A stretch of 64,000 bases of DNA from Solobacterium sp. Its GTDB lineage: Bacteria; Bacillota_I; Bacilli_A; Erysipelotrichales; Erysipelotrichaceae. Below, in pieces: positions 18,198 through 28,167 of the stretch. Each line of letters opens with the position of its first letter. Position 1 is the stretch's first letter. The stretch lies in NCBI GenBank assembly GCA_017510405.1, contig JAFWNG010000041.1:1-64000 (forward strand). The letters run 5' to 3'. Below the pieces are notes generated by a model. The model had not been told where the DNA came from, made no database searches, and saw only the letters and a list, made by a program, of their open reading frames with translations. A program made the position numbers and the translations under genes.

Positions 18198-20042
18198 TTG
18201 AATAATAACAACAATAACAACCGAAATAATCTGCCTGAAAAGAAACCGATCATTTACTACTATGCCGTAGTCATGCTGGTGCTGGCATTAATGAATCTGT
18301 TCATGGTGCCGATGCTGAACCAGGCAGAGATACAGGAAACATCGTACAGTACATTCCTGAAAGAAACGGAAGAAAACAAGATCGAAAAAGTACAGGTCAT
18401 GACCAATCAGATCCGATATAAGAAAGTCGGTGACGAGACGGTCTATAAGACCGGTCTCATGGACGATCCGAATCTGGTGACACGTCTGACGGAACACAAC
18501 GTGGAATTCACTTCCCAGATCATCGAGCAGCAGTCGCCGTGGATCTCGTTTTTCGTCAGCTGGATCTTCCCGATCGTAATGGCAACGTTCCTGCTGCGCA
18601 TGATCATGAACCGCTCCGCCAAGGGAGGCGGCATGGGCATGTTCAACATGGGCAAGGCCAATGCCAAGGAATATGTGAAGTCAACGACCGGCGTTACATT
18701 CGCGGACGTTGCCGGTGAGGATGAAGCGAAGGAAGCACTGCAGGAAGTCGTCAACTACCTGCACGATCCCGCCAAATATAAGGATATCGGCGCCAACATG
18801 CCGAAAGGCGTGCTGCTGGTAGGCCCTCCGGGTACCGGAAAGACTCTGCTGGCAAAAGCCGTTGCCGGTGAAGCCAACGTACCGTTCTTCTCCATCTCCG
18901 GTTCGGAGTTCGTGGAAATGTTCGTCGGTATGGGTGCTTCCAAAGTACGCGACCTGTTCAAGACAGCCAAGGAAAAAGCGCCGTGTATCGTGTTCATCGA
19001 TGAGATCGACGCTGTCGGCGGAAAGCGTAATGCCGGCAAGTTCGGAGGCAACGACGAACGTGAACAGACCCTCAACCAGTTACTGACCGAGATGGACGGT
19101 TTTGAGGGCAATACGGGCATTATGATCCTTGCCGCGACCAACAGGCCGGAAAACCTGGACGACGCCTTGCTGAGGCCGGGACGCTTCGACAGACGTGTTC
19201 CGGTAGAACTGCCGGACCTGAAAGGACGTGAGGAGATCCTGCGCGTCCACGCAAAACGCGTCAAGACGGATCCGGACATCGACTACACCACGATCGCCCG
19301 CATGGCATCCGGTGCCTCCGGTGCAGAACTTGCCAACATTATCAACGAAGGTGCCCTGCGCGCCGTCCGCGAAGGCCATCCGCGCGTTACCCAGCGGGAC
19401 CTGGAGGAAAGCATCGAAGTCGTCTTTGCCGGCTACCAGAAGAAAAACGCCATCCTCACCGATGAGGAAAAGCGCGTCGTTTCCTACCACGAAGTCGGTC
19501 ATGCTCTTGTGGCTGCTCTGCAGACACACTCTGCTCCGGTCCAGAAGATCACGATCATCCCGCGTACCAGCGGTGCTCTGGGCTATACGATGCAGATCGA
19601 AGAAGGCAACCACTACCTGTATACCAAGGAAGAACTGGAAAACCGCATCGCCACGCTGACCGGCGGACGCGCTGCCGAAGAAGTCGTCTTCGGCCAGATC
19701 ACGACCGGTGCCTCCAATGATATCGAACAGGCGACCCGCGTAGCCCGCGCCATGATCACACGCTACGGTATGAGCGATGAGTTCGACATGGTCGCCATGG
19801 AGACGGTCAACAGCCAGTACCTGAGCGGCGATACCACCCTTGCCTGCTCCGATGACACGGCAGCGAAGATCGATGCCAAGGTCACGGAACTTGTCCAGAC
19901 ACAGCACAACAAAGCGAAGAAGATGCTGACGGAACACCGTGCCGACCTCGACCGCATCGCCCAGTATCTCTACGAGAAAGAAACGATCACCGGTGACGAG
20001 TTCATGGCTATCCTGAACGCAGCGCCGGCAGAAGCAGAATAA
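18198..20042 (+). CDS. ftsH: ATP-dependent zinc metalloprotease FtsH
   Basis: A 614-residue membrane AAA protease starting at TTG 18198, 7 nt after GAAGGTG. An asparagine-rich N-terminus leads to a span at about residues 18-40, an extracytoplasmic domain, and a second span at about 115-137. The AAA domain has Walker A GPPGTGKT at 209-216, Walker B VFIDEIDA near 265, and the second region of homology [20 protein letters not shown]. The zinc protease site HEVGH is at 431-435. FtsH degrades misfolded membrane proteins and selected regulators as a hexamer. A CIRCE operator precedes it and a terminator follows. Confidence 0.97.
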   Translation: MNNNNNNNRNNLPEKKPIIYYYAVVMLVLALMNLFMVPMLNQAEIQETSYSTFLKETEENKIEKVQVMTNQIRYKKVGDETVYKTGLMDDPNLVTRLTEHNVEFTSQIIEQQSPWISFFVSWIFPIVMATFLLRMIMNRSAKGGGMGMFNMGKANAKEYVKSTTGVTFADVAGEDEAKEALQEVVNYLHDPAKYKDIGANMPKGVLLVGPPGTGKTLLAKAVAGEANVPFFSISGSEFVEMFVGMGASKVRDLFKTAKEKAPCIVFIDEIDAVGGKRNAGKFGGNDEREQTLNQLLTEMDGFEGNTGIMILAATNRPENLDDALLRPGRFDRRVPVELPDLKGREEILRVHAKRVKTDPDIDYTTIARMASGASGAELANIINEGALRAVREGHPRVTQRDLEESIEVVFAGYQKKNAILTDEEKRVVSYHEVGHALVAALQTHSAPVQKITIIPRTSGALGYTMQIEEGNHYLYTKEELENRIATLTGGRAAEEVVFGQITTGASNDIEQATRVARAMITRYGMSDEFDMVAMETVNSQYLSGDTTLACSDDTAAKIDAKVTELVQTQHNKAKKMLTEHRADLDRIAQYLYEKETITGDEFMAILNAAPAEAE

Positions 20043-20052
20043 CGATCCCGGT

Positions 20053-20085
20053 AAACGGCTCCGTAAATCACAGGAGCCGTTTTTT
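20053..20085 (+). terminator. Rho-independent terminator of ftsH
   Basis: Stem ACGGCTCC / GGAGCCGT (extendable to ten pairs) with a ten-base loop, followed by a run of T. It starts 11 bp after the ftsH stop. Confidence 0.9.
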
Positions 20086-20120
20086 ATCGTTTCCGGCCGT
20101 ATTTCTCTGTATGATTCCTC

Positions 20121-21068
20121 ATGTCCGTTAATAACTGTTTTCGGTTATCAGCAGGATCGTTTTCATCTTTTAAACTGAAGGAGATGACAAAGAAGTATTA
20201 CAGAAGCAGAGGGCTTGCCAGCATACCTTATGAGGCGGAAGAAAAAGATATCATCTTTGAAACACCGGACGGCGATATCCGCAGTTCCTGGTCGCTGAAC
20301 GAGTTTCACCGTGTTCCCGGTGAAGAAGTATCCCGTATCCCCAAACACTGGCACCGCGCCCTGGAAATCATTATTCCGGTATCTGCCAATGCGGAAGTAT
20401 GGATCAGCAGCAAGCGACACATCGTGGAGCCGGGCAATATGATCATCGTGAACTGCGGTGTGATCCACGAAAGCCGCCGGCAGGACTATTCCCTTGCCTA
20501 CTATGGTTATGCACTGCAGTATTCCCGTGACTTTCTGCAGTCCATGGTCGACGATTTTGATATGCTCAGTTTTCCGGAAGAGCCGCTTCCCCTGCCGGAC
20601 GGACTTCTGGATAATATCAGAAACGCACTCTCATCATCCCGTCCCCATGACGAATACGACAGACTGCGCACCTCTCTGCTCATGAACCGTTTTCTTCTCT
20701 TTCTGCTGGAAAACTATGCCCGGCGCTCTGTCGACGCTGTGCCGGAAGCAGAACGGGATATCGTATATCTTGCCATGTCCCGTATTGAAGCGGAAGCGTA
20801 TACCGAACTGAGTCTGCAGAATCTTGCGGATGCCCTTCATGTATCGTATGCGTACCTTTCCCGCCGTTTCCGCAGCCGCATGGGCATGACGATGCTGGAA
20901 TACCGCGACCGCATCCGCATTGAGACTGCGCGCCGTCTTCTCACCACCGGCGAACCGCTGGAATCCATTGCCCGCAGCCTTGGCTACAAAGGGTATACCC
21001 AGTTTTCACGTACCTTTCAGCAATACTGCAGCTGTACCCCTGCAGCCTACCGGAAAAACAAGTCATAA
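20121..21068 (+). CDS. AraC family transcriptional regulator with cupin sensor
   Basis: A protein of up to 315 residues. The N-terminal half is cupin-like (IPKHWHRALEIIIPV and the following EPGNMIIVNCGVIHES), the usual ligand pocket of sugar-responsive AraC regulators. The C-terminal 100 residues form the two HTH motifs, with LSLQNLADALHVSYAYLSRRF and ESIARSLGYKGYTQFSRTFQ. The start is uncertain: the ATG at 20121 lacks a ribosome site, while the ATG at 20184 is preceded by AAGGAG with no spacing. It lies upstream of the secreted esterase gene on the same strand and may regulate it. Confidence 0.88.
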   Translation: MSVNNCFRLSAGSFSSFKLKEMTKKYYRSRGLASIPYEAEEKDIIFETPDGDIRSSWSLNEFHRVPGEEVSRIPKHWHRALEIIIPVSANAEVWISSKRHIVEPGNMIIVNCGVIHESRRQDYSLAYYGYALQYSRDFLQSMVDDFDMLSFPEEPLPLPDGLLDNIRNALSSSRPHDEYDRLRTSLLMNRFLLFLLENYARRSVDAVPEAERDIVYLAMSRIEAEAYTELSLQNLADALHVSYAYLSRRFRSRMGMTMLEYRDRIRIETARRLLTTGEPLESIARSLGYKGYTQFSRTFQQYCSCTPAAYRKNKS

Positions 21069-21174
21069 TCCGTTCACATGAAGTCACGAATCAGCATTTC
21101 GGCGAACATGCCGGAATGCTATTTTTTGTTTAGTGAATGCTTTTCGCATACCGGAAAGAAAGGAGAATATCATT

Positions 21175-24100
21175 GTGAACCTGAAGAGACTTGCCGCATT
21201 ATTTGCGGCCTCCTCTACCCTGATCGCAGGTCTTCATACACCTGTGATCGCCGAAGAGCCGGATGTTTCCGAAGAACCGGAGATCACTGAAGTTTCAGAG
21301 ACTCCTGAGATCACTGAAGAGGAAGAAATCAAAGAGACCGAAGTGATCGAAGAAGCGGAAGAACCAGAAGTGTCTGAAACAGCTGAGACTTCGGAAGAAG
21401 GTGAACCGGAGCCGGAACAGCCGGGTGAACCCGCTGATCCCGAAGAACCGGAGGAACCGGAAGAACCCGCTCAGTCTGCCGTGATCCAGTCGATCACTGC
21501 CGACACACGCGCCGGTGACGGCGGCCGGGAGGTGTGGTCATTTGTGATCACAGTCGATGACGCTGCCAAGATCGCAGATCTCGCAGCTGAAGACTTCGAC
21601 ATCCTCAACAACAGCCATTCCCACTACTACAGTGGGGATAACTCCATCGGAGTTCCGTACGATGATGACGGCATCACCCTGACTGTGAATGATGCAGTCA
21701 TCACGATGAACGTCAGGCCGTTCCGCTATGACGGCATGGTCAAGGCAGACTTCAGCGCCGTTCCATGGGAAGTCGTATGCGCCAGAGATGCAGGACTGTC
21801 CTTCACGGCGGAAAATGTCACCACGGTCAAAACGAACATCCTGGACGAGGCTGCCCGCAAAGAGATCACATACGCCGGCCTGACCCGCAAATATGCTCTC
21901 TATGTACCGAAAGACGACCGCGGCAATCCCAAAAAGAATGTTCCCCTGGTCATCTGGAACCACGGCGGCGGCGAATACAACATCGACATCGAAGCTACGC
22001 TGCTTGCCAACCGCGGCCTGACCGCCTGGAATGAACAGGGTTATGAGTGCGCAGTCCTTGTCATGCAGGTTGCCAATCCCAACTACAGCTACGGCGCTGC
22101 CAATGATGAGAACAAGAAGAAACTCATTGACCAGAACAATGCTGTACAGGCAGAGATCATCCGCCGGCTGATCCACGAAGGCACTGTCGACCCGACAAGA
22201 GTCTATGTGACAGGCGCTTCCTCCGGCGGCGGCGCAACGATGCGCTTCCTGATGCAGTACCCGGAACTGTTCGCCGGCGCGATCGCCATGTGCTCCATGG
22301 ACCCGATCGTCTGGATCCACCACAATAGTAATTTCGAGTATGCAGCGGCTGTATCCGGGTTCGAAGAAGCCTGGAAAGGCAGTGTGTATACATGGGATGC
22401 AGAAGCGGAAGCGATGGTTGAAAAGAACGTAAATACACAGGCACTGCTGAATGTACCGATCTATTTCACCCATGCAGAAAACGATCCGACCTGCTCCGTC
22501 AACTCCTCGAAGACCATGTACGACGCCTTCAAAAACCTCGGCGACACAAACAATAAGATCAAAATCTACTCTGACGAAGACATGGCCGCGGCTGACATCG
22601 GAAGCGCTCTCGGCTACGCTCTGTATCACTGGAGCTGGTGCAATGTCTTCAACGAAGTGAAGTACGGCGGTGAAGAAACGCCGATGCACTGGCTGTTCCA
22701 GCAGAAGAAGGAACTCACAGCCGTTGAAGTCGAATCCATCGAAGCACTCGCAAAAGTCGGCGACGGCGCAGTCGAAGTCAGCACATTCAGAATCACTGTA
22801 AAAGAAGGATATGCAGACAAGATCGCCGGCCTCACAGCAGCGGACTTCGAGATTTCCAACAACAGCCATTCGCATTACTTCAACGTCGACGGTTCCATAG
22901 GCGTCCCGTATGAAGACGATGAGATCGAAGTCTCCGTCGAAGGAAACGTCATCACCCTGAAGGCAAAGCCGTTCCGCTACAACGGAATGGTCTCAGCCAG
23001 CTTCGCGGATGTTCCGTGGGAGGTCAAATGCTTTGCCGTCGAAGGCCTGGATTTCAAGAAGGAAAACGTCACGTCCCTGAAGACGAACATTCTGGATGAA
23101 GCAGAACGCAAAGAGATCACCTATGCCGGTCTGACCCGCAGATACGCCCTGTATGTTCCGAAGGATGAAAACGGCGAACCGAAGAAAGATCTGCCGCTTG
23201 TCATCTGGAACCACGGCGGCGGTGAATACAACATCGACATCGAAGCTACTCTGCAGGCCAACCGCGGCCTCACAGCCTGGAACGAACAGGGCTATGAGTG
23301 CGCAGTCCTCGTCATGCAGGTCGCCAACGCCAACTACAGCTACGGCGCTGCGAATGATGAAAACAAGAAGAAGCTCATCGACCAGAACAACGCTGTCCAG
23401 GCAGAGATCGTCCGCCAGCTCATCGCAGCCGGCACGGTCAACGAAGACAGAGTCTATGTGACCGGTGCTTCCTCCGGCGGCGGTGCAACGATGCGCTTCC
23501 TGATGCAGTATCCGGAACTGTTTGCCGGTGCGATCGCCATGTGCTCCATGGACCCGATCGTCCATGTCCACCAGAACCGCCAGTTCAACTACAACACAGC
23601 TGTATCGCAGTTTGAAGACGCATGGCAGGGCACCGTCTACACATGGAGCGAAGATGAACAGGCCATGGTGAAGAAGTATGTCGATACGAATACACTCATC
23701 AATGTGCCGATCTATTACACGCATGCGGAAAAGGATCCGACCTGCTCTGTCAACTCCTCGAAGACCATGTATGACTCCTTCAAAAACCTCGGCGATGAAA
23801 ACGACATGATCCGCATCTACTCCGAAGATGACATGACCGCTGCCGGCATCTCCAGCGCCAGCAATTACGGCCTGTATCACTGGAGCTGGGTCAACGTCTT
23901 CAACGAAGTGAAATACGGCGAAGAAGAAACACCGATGCACTGGCTCTTCGAACAGGTACGCACCAAAGCGGAAGAAGATCCCGCCGCGGTAAAAGTAGAA
24001 AACATCGAAGCATTCGCCAAAGTTGGCGACGGCGCAGTCGAAGTATACAAGTTCGAGATCACCATTGCCGAAAAAGACGCCGCGAAGATCGCCGACCTCA

Positions 24101-25989
24101 AGGCTGAGGACTTCGACATCCTGAACAACGGCCACTCCCACTACATCGACCTCGACGGCACCGGCGGAAACCGCTATGAAGACGATGAGATCTCTGTAAC
24201 AGTCGATGGCAGCAAGATCACCCTGACGGCACGTCCGTTCCGTTATCCGGGCATCATCGAAGCCGACCTGTCCACCGTCACCCCGTGGGAAGTCGTCTGT
24301 GAGAAGATCCCTGCCCTGTCCTTCAATGAAAAGAAGGTCCTGAAGCTCCACACGAACATCCTGGATGAAGCGGAACGCAAGTCCATCACATATGCCGGCA
24401 TCACACGTCAGTATGCCCTGTATGTACCGAAGGATGAAAACGGCAATCCGAAGAAGGATGTCCCGTTAGTGATCTGGAACCACGGCGGCGGTGAATACAG
24501 AGTCAATATTGAAGTGACCCTGACCGCGAACCGCGGCATGACCGCATGGAATGAACAGGGCTATGAATGCGCTGTCCTCGTTATGCAGGTATCCAACGCC
24601 AACTACAGCTACCGGGCAGCCACCAATGAATCCAAGAAGAGACAGATCGACCAGAACAACGCTCTGCAGGCCGAGATCGTCCGCCAGCTGATCGAAGAAG
24701 GAACCGTCAATAAAGACAGAGTCTATGTGACAGGCGCTTCCTCCGGCGGCGGTGCGACGATGCGCTTCCTGATGCAGTATCCGGAAATGTTTGCCGGTGC
24801 GATCGCCATGTGCTCCATGGACCCGATCGTATGGGTACACCAGAATCCGAACTTCGACTATGACACATGTGTATCCGAGTTCGAAGAAGCATGGAAAGGC
24901 AAAGTATACACATGGGATGCGGAAGCCAATGCAATGGTCGAGAAGGACGTTGATACAGAAGCACTGCTCAATGTACCGATCTACTTCACACACGCAGAAA
25001 AGGATCCTACATGCTCTGTGAACTCTTCCAAAGCAATGTACGACTCCATGAAGAATCTGGGTGATGAAAACAACATGATCCGGATCTACTCTGAGGATGA
25101 CATGACCGCTGCAGGCATCTCCAACGGTCTGAACTACGGTCTGTATCACTGGAGCTGGGTCAACGTCTTCAACGAAGTGAAGTACGGCAGCGAAGAAACA
25201 CCGATGCACTGGCTGTTTGAGCAGACCAACGCAGCCACTCCGGAAGAACTGATCGAAGCATTCGTGACCCGTCTCTATGAACTCTGTCTGGACCGTGAAC
25301 CGGATGAGGAAGGATTCGAGACATGGTGCACACTGCTCAGCGACGGCAGGATCACCGCTGCCGAAGCAGTCCAGGGCTTCTTCAACAGTCCGGAAATGAA
25401 TCAGAAGGAACTGACGGATGAAGAATGGGTCGAAAAGTGCTATGAAGTCATTCTCGGCAGATCCAGTGACGGTGAAGAAGGCGCAGGCTGGGCGGAAACA
25501 CGCAGCAAAGGCGTATCCAACAACTACATCCTGAAGGGATTTGTGGAAAGCGAAGAATTCAAACAGATCGCTGCGGAATACGGCCTCGATCCGGGAAAGA
25601 TCGAACTGAACGAAGCACGTGACCAGAACCCGGACATTACCGAGTTCATCAGCCGCTGCTACACGGAAGCACTGGGAAGAAAAGGCGATCCTGCCGGCAT
25701 CAATACCTGGTGTGCAAAGATCCTGAGTGCAGCGAACAGTAAGCAGGCCGCGATCGAAACGGTGTCCAACGGCTTCCTCCACTCTCCGGAGTTTGTGAAC
25801 AGGAAAACGACCGATGAGCAGTATGTCACGATCCTGTACCGGACATTCCTGGGAAGAGATCCGGATACCGCCGGATACAACGGATGGGTAAACCGTCTCA
25901 AGTCCGGCATAAGCCGTGATTCCGTCATGATGGGATTTGCATATTCGAAAGAGTTTACCGATCTCATGGCAAAATACGGAATCAGATAA
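21175..25989 (+). CDS. Secreted triple-module esterase with DUF4214 repeats
   Basis: A 1604-residue secreted protein. The start is GTG at 21175, 8 nt after AAAGGAGA; this gives the signal peptide MNLKRLAALFAASSTLIAGL ending near VIA-EE. An acidic Glu/Pro linker (about residues 27-100) leads to three near-identical 415-residue modules. Each has an Ig-like subdomain and an alpha/beta-hydrolase esterase with LVIWNHGGGEYN, the nucleophile elbow GASSGGGATMRF, an acidic A-E-[NK]-DPTCS and histidine in YHWSW. All three catalytic sets are intact. Four 50-residue units with LGR-x-D and W motifs (two DUF4214 domains) form the C-terminus. No LPXTG is seen. A plausible role is de-esterifying host or plant glycans; the substrate is unknown. 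Confidence 0.85.
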   Translation: MNLKRLAALFAASSTLIAGLHTPVIAEEPDVSEEPEITEVSETPEITEEEEIKETEVIEEAEEPEVSETAETSEEGEPEPEQPGEPADPEEPEEPEEPAQSAVIQSITADTRAGDGGREVWSFVITVDDAAKIADLAAEDFDILNNSHSHYYSGDNSIGVPYDDDGITLTVNDAVITMNVRPFRYDGMVKADFSAVPWEVVCARDAGLSFTAENVTTVKTNILDEAARKEITYAGLTRKYALYVPKDDRGNPKKNVPLVIWNHGGGEYNIDIEATLLANRGLTAWNEQGYECAVLVMQVANPNYSYGAANDENKKKLIDQNNAVQAEIIRRLIHEGTVDPTRVYVTGASSGGGATMRFLMQYPELFAGAIAMCSMDPIVWIHHNSNFEYAAAVSGFEEAWKGSVYTWDAEAEAMVEKNVNTQALLNVPIYFTHAENDPTCSVNSSKTMYDAFKNLGDTNNKIKIYSDEDMAAADIGSALGYALYHWSWCNVFNEVKYGGEETPMHWLFQQKKELTAVEVESIEALAKVGDGAVEVSTFRITVKEGYADKIAGLTAADFEISNNSHSHYFNVDGSIGVPYEDDEIEVSVEGNVITLKAKPFRYNGMVSASFADVPWEVKCFAVEGLDFKKENVTSLKTNILDEAERKEITYAGLTRRYALYVPKDENGEPKKDLPLVIWNHGGGEYNIDIEATLQANRGLTAWNEQGYECAVLVMQVANANYSYGAANDENKKKLIDQNNAVQAEIVRQLIAAGTVNEDRVYVTGASSGGGATMRFLMQYPELFAGAIAMCSMDPIVHVHQNRQFNYNTAVSQFEDAWQGTVYTWSEDEQAMVKKYVDTNTLINVPIYYTHAEKDPTCSVNSSKTMYDSFKNLGDENDMIRIYSEDDMTAAGISSASNYGLYHWSWVNVFNEVKYGEEETPMHWLFEQVRTKAEEDPAAVKVENIEAFAKVGDGAVEVYKFEITIAEKDAAKIADLKAEDFDILNNGHSHYIDLDGTGGNRYEDDEISVTVDGSKITLTARPFRYPGIIEADLSTVTPWEVVCEKIPALSFNEKKVLKLHTNILDEAERKSITYAGITRQYALYVPKDENGNPKKDVPLVIWNHGGGEYRVNIEVTLTANRGMTAWNEQGYECAVLVMQVSNANYSYRAATNESKKRQIDQNNALQAEIVRQLIEEGTVNKDRVYVTGASSGGGATMRFLMQYPEMFAGAIAMCSMDPIVWVHQNPNFDYDTCVSEFEEAWKGKVYTWDAEANAMVEKDVDTEALLNVPIYFTHAEKDPTCSVNSSKAMYDSMKNLGDENNMIRIYSEDDMTAAGISNGLNYGLYHWSWVNVFNEVKYGSEETPMHWLFEQTNAATPEELIEAFVTRLYELCLDREPDEEGFETWCTLLSDGRITAAEAVQGFFNSPEMNQKELTDEEWVEKCYEVILGRSSDGEEGAGWAETRSKGVSNNYILKGFVESEEFKQIAAEYGLDPGKIELNEARDQNPDITEFISRCYTEALGRKGDPAGINTWCAKILSAANSKQAAIETVSNGFLHSPEFVNRKTTDEQYVTILYRTFLGRDPDTAGYNGWVNRLKSGISRDSVMMGFAYSKEFTDLMAKYGIR
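21478..22713 (+). repeat. Esterase module, copy 1 (direct repeat about 1.24 kb)
   Basis: First of three tandem in-frame repeats, each with an Ig-like part and an esterase part. It is highly similar to the next two at nucleotide level, especially across the nucleophile elbow at about 22200-22315. Confidence 0.8.
22714..23985 (+). repeat. Esterase module, copy 2
   Basis: Second tandem copy, starting near the codons for AVEVESIEALAKVGDG. The elbow region at about 23457-23570 is almost identical to copy 1. Confidence 0.8.
23986..25230 (+). repeat. Esterase module, copy 3
   Basis: Third tandem copy, starting near the codons for AVKVENIEAFAKVGDG and ending at MHWLFEQ. It is somewhat more divergent in the Ig-like half than copies 1 and 2 are from each other. 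Confidence 0.8.
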
Positions 25990-26002
25990 TATCCTGCGTT
26001 AC

Positions 26003-26037
26003 AGACCGGCAGAAAAGACTGCCGGTCTTTTCTTTTT
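26003..26037 (+). terminator. Rho-independent terminator of the esterase gene
   Basis: Stem AGACCGGCAG / CTGCCGGTCT with loop AAAAGA, then a T-rich tract. It begins 14 bp after the stop codon. Confidence 0.9.
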
Positions 26038-26055
26038 GCACCGCATCTGCGAAAC

Positions 26056-26084
26056 AGAAAAAGTCACCCGGTGTATCGGGTGAC
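26056..26084 (-). terminator. Rho-independent terminator of the channel gene
   Basis: On the minus strand, stem GTCACCCG / CGGGTGAC is followed by TTTTTCTGTTT. It lies 8 bp past the stop of the CASTOR/POLLUX-like gene. Confidence 0.85.
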
Positions 26085-26091
26085 TGCCGGA

Positions 26092-27912
26092 TCAGTGTTC
26101 GCCGAATACGATGAGACTGTCTGAGCCTTTAATCTCAGCCGTTTCATCAAGCGACGGATTGAACCGGTAACTGCCGTTATTTGTCATATAGCCGAGGAAG
26201 ATATATCCCTGCCTGAAGAGGATCTGCCGCAGCTGTCTGACGGTATAGGAACCGGTGCAGTTCAGGTTGGAAGCCCGCTTCATATACACTTCATTGCCTT
26301 CATTGGACAGGATCTCCCGGAAGGCGCCGAGCAGCTGCGGACTTTCCGCCAGCTGTGCCAGCAGCAGCGAAGACATGCTGGAGGCAACGATGAAGTCGGT
26401 ACGGTCGCCATAGGCGATCAGGGACTGGTTGCTCTCTTTGCGCATCTCGGCAGTGATATTGTAGTGCAGATGGTATTTATCCCGCAGTTCCCGCAGATTC
26501 AGCAGAAGGAAGATCGTATTCATATCGGCTTCTTCCTCGTCGCCGTAGTTGCTGAGGAGAATGATGTGTTCCGCGTTTCTTGTGATCTCCAGAAGCTTTC
26601 GTTCGTTCCTGGTGTCGCCTTCCGCCAGTTCCAGAACGATATCCCGTTCTTCGCAGATCGACCGGATCAGTTCCTCGTTGTAATGATCCCAGTTGACGAG
26701 CGTGACCTTGCGTACGTTTTCCGGCAGTTCCCGCAGTACGACTTTCAGACTGCTGCGGTTGCCGAAGACCAACGTCTCCGTGGTCCGCTCCGGCTTTACC
26801 GGCACATACTCCGCATCGTCCGAAAGAATATCCCCTTCTTCCCGCAGTACCGCGGAATCACTGTCTTCCGCAAATGCAAGAATGCGGTCGCTTTCCTGTA
26901 CAGTCATGTTCCCTTCCGGGTTCATATACATCTCATGATCATGCCAGATGCCTACCGGCACACCGCTGTCCATACGCCGCATCACTTCGGCAAACGTCAG
27001 CCCGGCAAATCCGCCGGCAGGGATCATGTACAGTTCAGAGCCTTCAAAATTGAAGATCTCCCGGAACACTTCGGAAAGACCGGTCTGTGTACAGGAGTGG
27101 GCAATGATCTTAGCCAGTGTATCGTTTGCCTGCAGTGTGATCACATTCAGCTTCTTCGCAAGCAGAGGCGGAAACCGGTTTTCTTCCTTGGAAAGGATCG
27201 CGTTGACACGCACGCTGCTTTTTCCCGTTTCATGGAGGAGAGACGATACTGCCAGCAGGATCTTGACCGTGGTGCTGTCATCGGTCGGACTGACCAGTAT
27301 GGTGCGGCATGTACGCACAGAAAGCTTTTCCATGGAGCCGGGATCGAAGGGATCGATCGTGCGGCAGATCACGCGCACATTTTTCGGAACATCCACATTG
27401 TCCGCGATATACTGCTCTGTTTCGTCACGCTCCATTTCCGCGCCGATCACGATCGTGCACGGATCATCCCCCGCTGCCAGGATCAGCTGCCTTAACAGCG
27501 TATATTCGCCCGGATAGAAGCCGATGAGGATGATATGTCCGGACTCGATCACGGCAGAGTTTCCCCTGCGCAGACCCACGATGCGCTCTTCGATCGCACT
27601 GGTCACGATACCGATGAGCACGCTGGTTACCAGGAGACCGGCAAACGCCGTCAGCGCCATGATGATCAGATAACCCGGTGAACCTTCCTCATAGGACGGC
27701 ATCCACGCATTGATGATCGTAGCGATACTGTTCCACAGCACCCCTGCCCCTTCCTGCTCTCCGTTAAAACCGAACAGCAGGATCAGTCCCGTCATCAGCA
27801 GTACAAACAATACAGAGAATATAACCAGTATGCGGATCAGACCGATACTCCCTCTGGACATATGCCGGTCAAACCAGTACCGTATCCGCTCTCTCAATGT
27901 CGGTGTTTCCAT
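26092..27912 (-). CDS. CASTOR/POLLUX-type ion channel protein
   Basis: A 606-residue membrane protein. Two spans lie near residues 22-47 and 79-104, separated by a re-entrant pore-like loop (GVLWNSIATIINAW). RCK-like nucleotide-binding domains follow, with SGHIILIGFYPGEYTLLRQL near residue 124 and further Rossmann segments near 370 and 440. The SAIEERIVGLRRGNSAVIESGH join is characteristic of the plant CASTOR/POLLUX and bacterial homologue family. The ion carried is unknown; calcium or potassium have been proposed for relatives. It is a single gene with its own terminator, divergent from the Rpn gene. Confidence 0.85.
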   Translation of the reverse strand: METPTLRERIRYWFDRHMSRGSIGLIRILVIFSVLFVLLMTGLILLFGFNGEQEGAGVLWNSIATIINAWMPSYEEGSPGYLIIMALTAFAGLLVTSVLIGIVTSAIEERIVGLRRGNSAVIESGHIILIGFYPGEYTLLRQLILAAGDDPCTIVIGAEMERDETEQYIADNVDVPKNVRVICRTIDPFDPGSMEKLSVRTCRTILVSPTDDSTTVKILLAVSSLLHETGKSSVRVNAILSKEENRFPPLLAKKLNVITLQANDTLAKIIAHSCTQTGLSEVFREIFNFEGSELYMIPAGGFAGLTFAEVMRRMDSGVPVGIWHDHEMYMNPEGNMTVQESDRILAFAEDSDSAVLREEGDILSDDAEYVPVKPERTTETLVFGNRSSLKVVLRELPENVRKVTLVNWDHYNEELIRSICEERDIVLELAEGDTRNERKLLEITRNAEHIILLSNYGDEEEADMNTIFLLLNLRELRDKYHLHYNITAEMRKESNQSLIAYGDRTDFIVASSMSSLLLAQLAESPQLLGAFREILSNEGNEVYMKRASNLNCTGSYTVRQLRQILFRQGYIFLGYMTNNGSYRFNPSLDETAEIKGSDSLIVFGEH

Positions 27913-28073
27913 GTCTGCCTCCCTCTCTATCCCGTGATTCCATTGTATTACGTAATTCCCTGATAAAACATGACCGGCAAAAAAGTAGTATGTTTACACC
28001 AATGTCTTCTTTCATTGAATGACCCTGCTTCATTTTTTTCTGTCTGCCTCTTCCTGTTCGCCCCATCCATTGT

Positions 28074-28091
28074 TATACTGTATTCAGTATA
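28074..28091. promoter_or_regulatory. Inverted repeat upstream of the Rpn gene
   Basis: A perfect TATACTG-N4-CAGTATA dyad lies about 75 bp before the start of the Rpn-family gene and 40 bp before the small leader frame. It could be an operator or part of the promoter (TATAGT overlaps it). No regulator is known. Confidence 0.35.
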
Positions 28092-28129
28092 GTACGTTTA
28101 TCCGTATATTCTGCTTTGCGGAGGTGATC

Positions 28130-28156
28130 ATGCTTTCTCTGGAATATATGCATTGA
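28130..28156 (+). CDS. Possible 8-residue leader peptide
   Basis: A tiny frame MLSLEYMH is preceded by GGAGGTGATC, a near-perfect Shine-Dalgarno 3 nt from its ATG. Its stop codon overlaps the ribosome site of the Rpn gene, so its translation could couple to or modulate that gene. There is no other support, and chance is possible. Confidence 0.25.
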   Translation: MLSLEYMH

Positions 28157-28167
28157 AGGGAGAGTAT

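Noticed and set aside
19080-19937. Minus-strand frame of 285 residues within ftsH
   Set aside because: It is opposite a highly conserved coding region and lacks any motif.
21538-25782. Three minus-strand frames of about 440 residues opposite the esterase repeats
   Set aside because: They mirror the repeated modules and carry no domain. The plus frame has a signal peptide and catalytic motifs.
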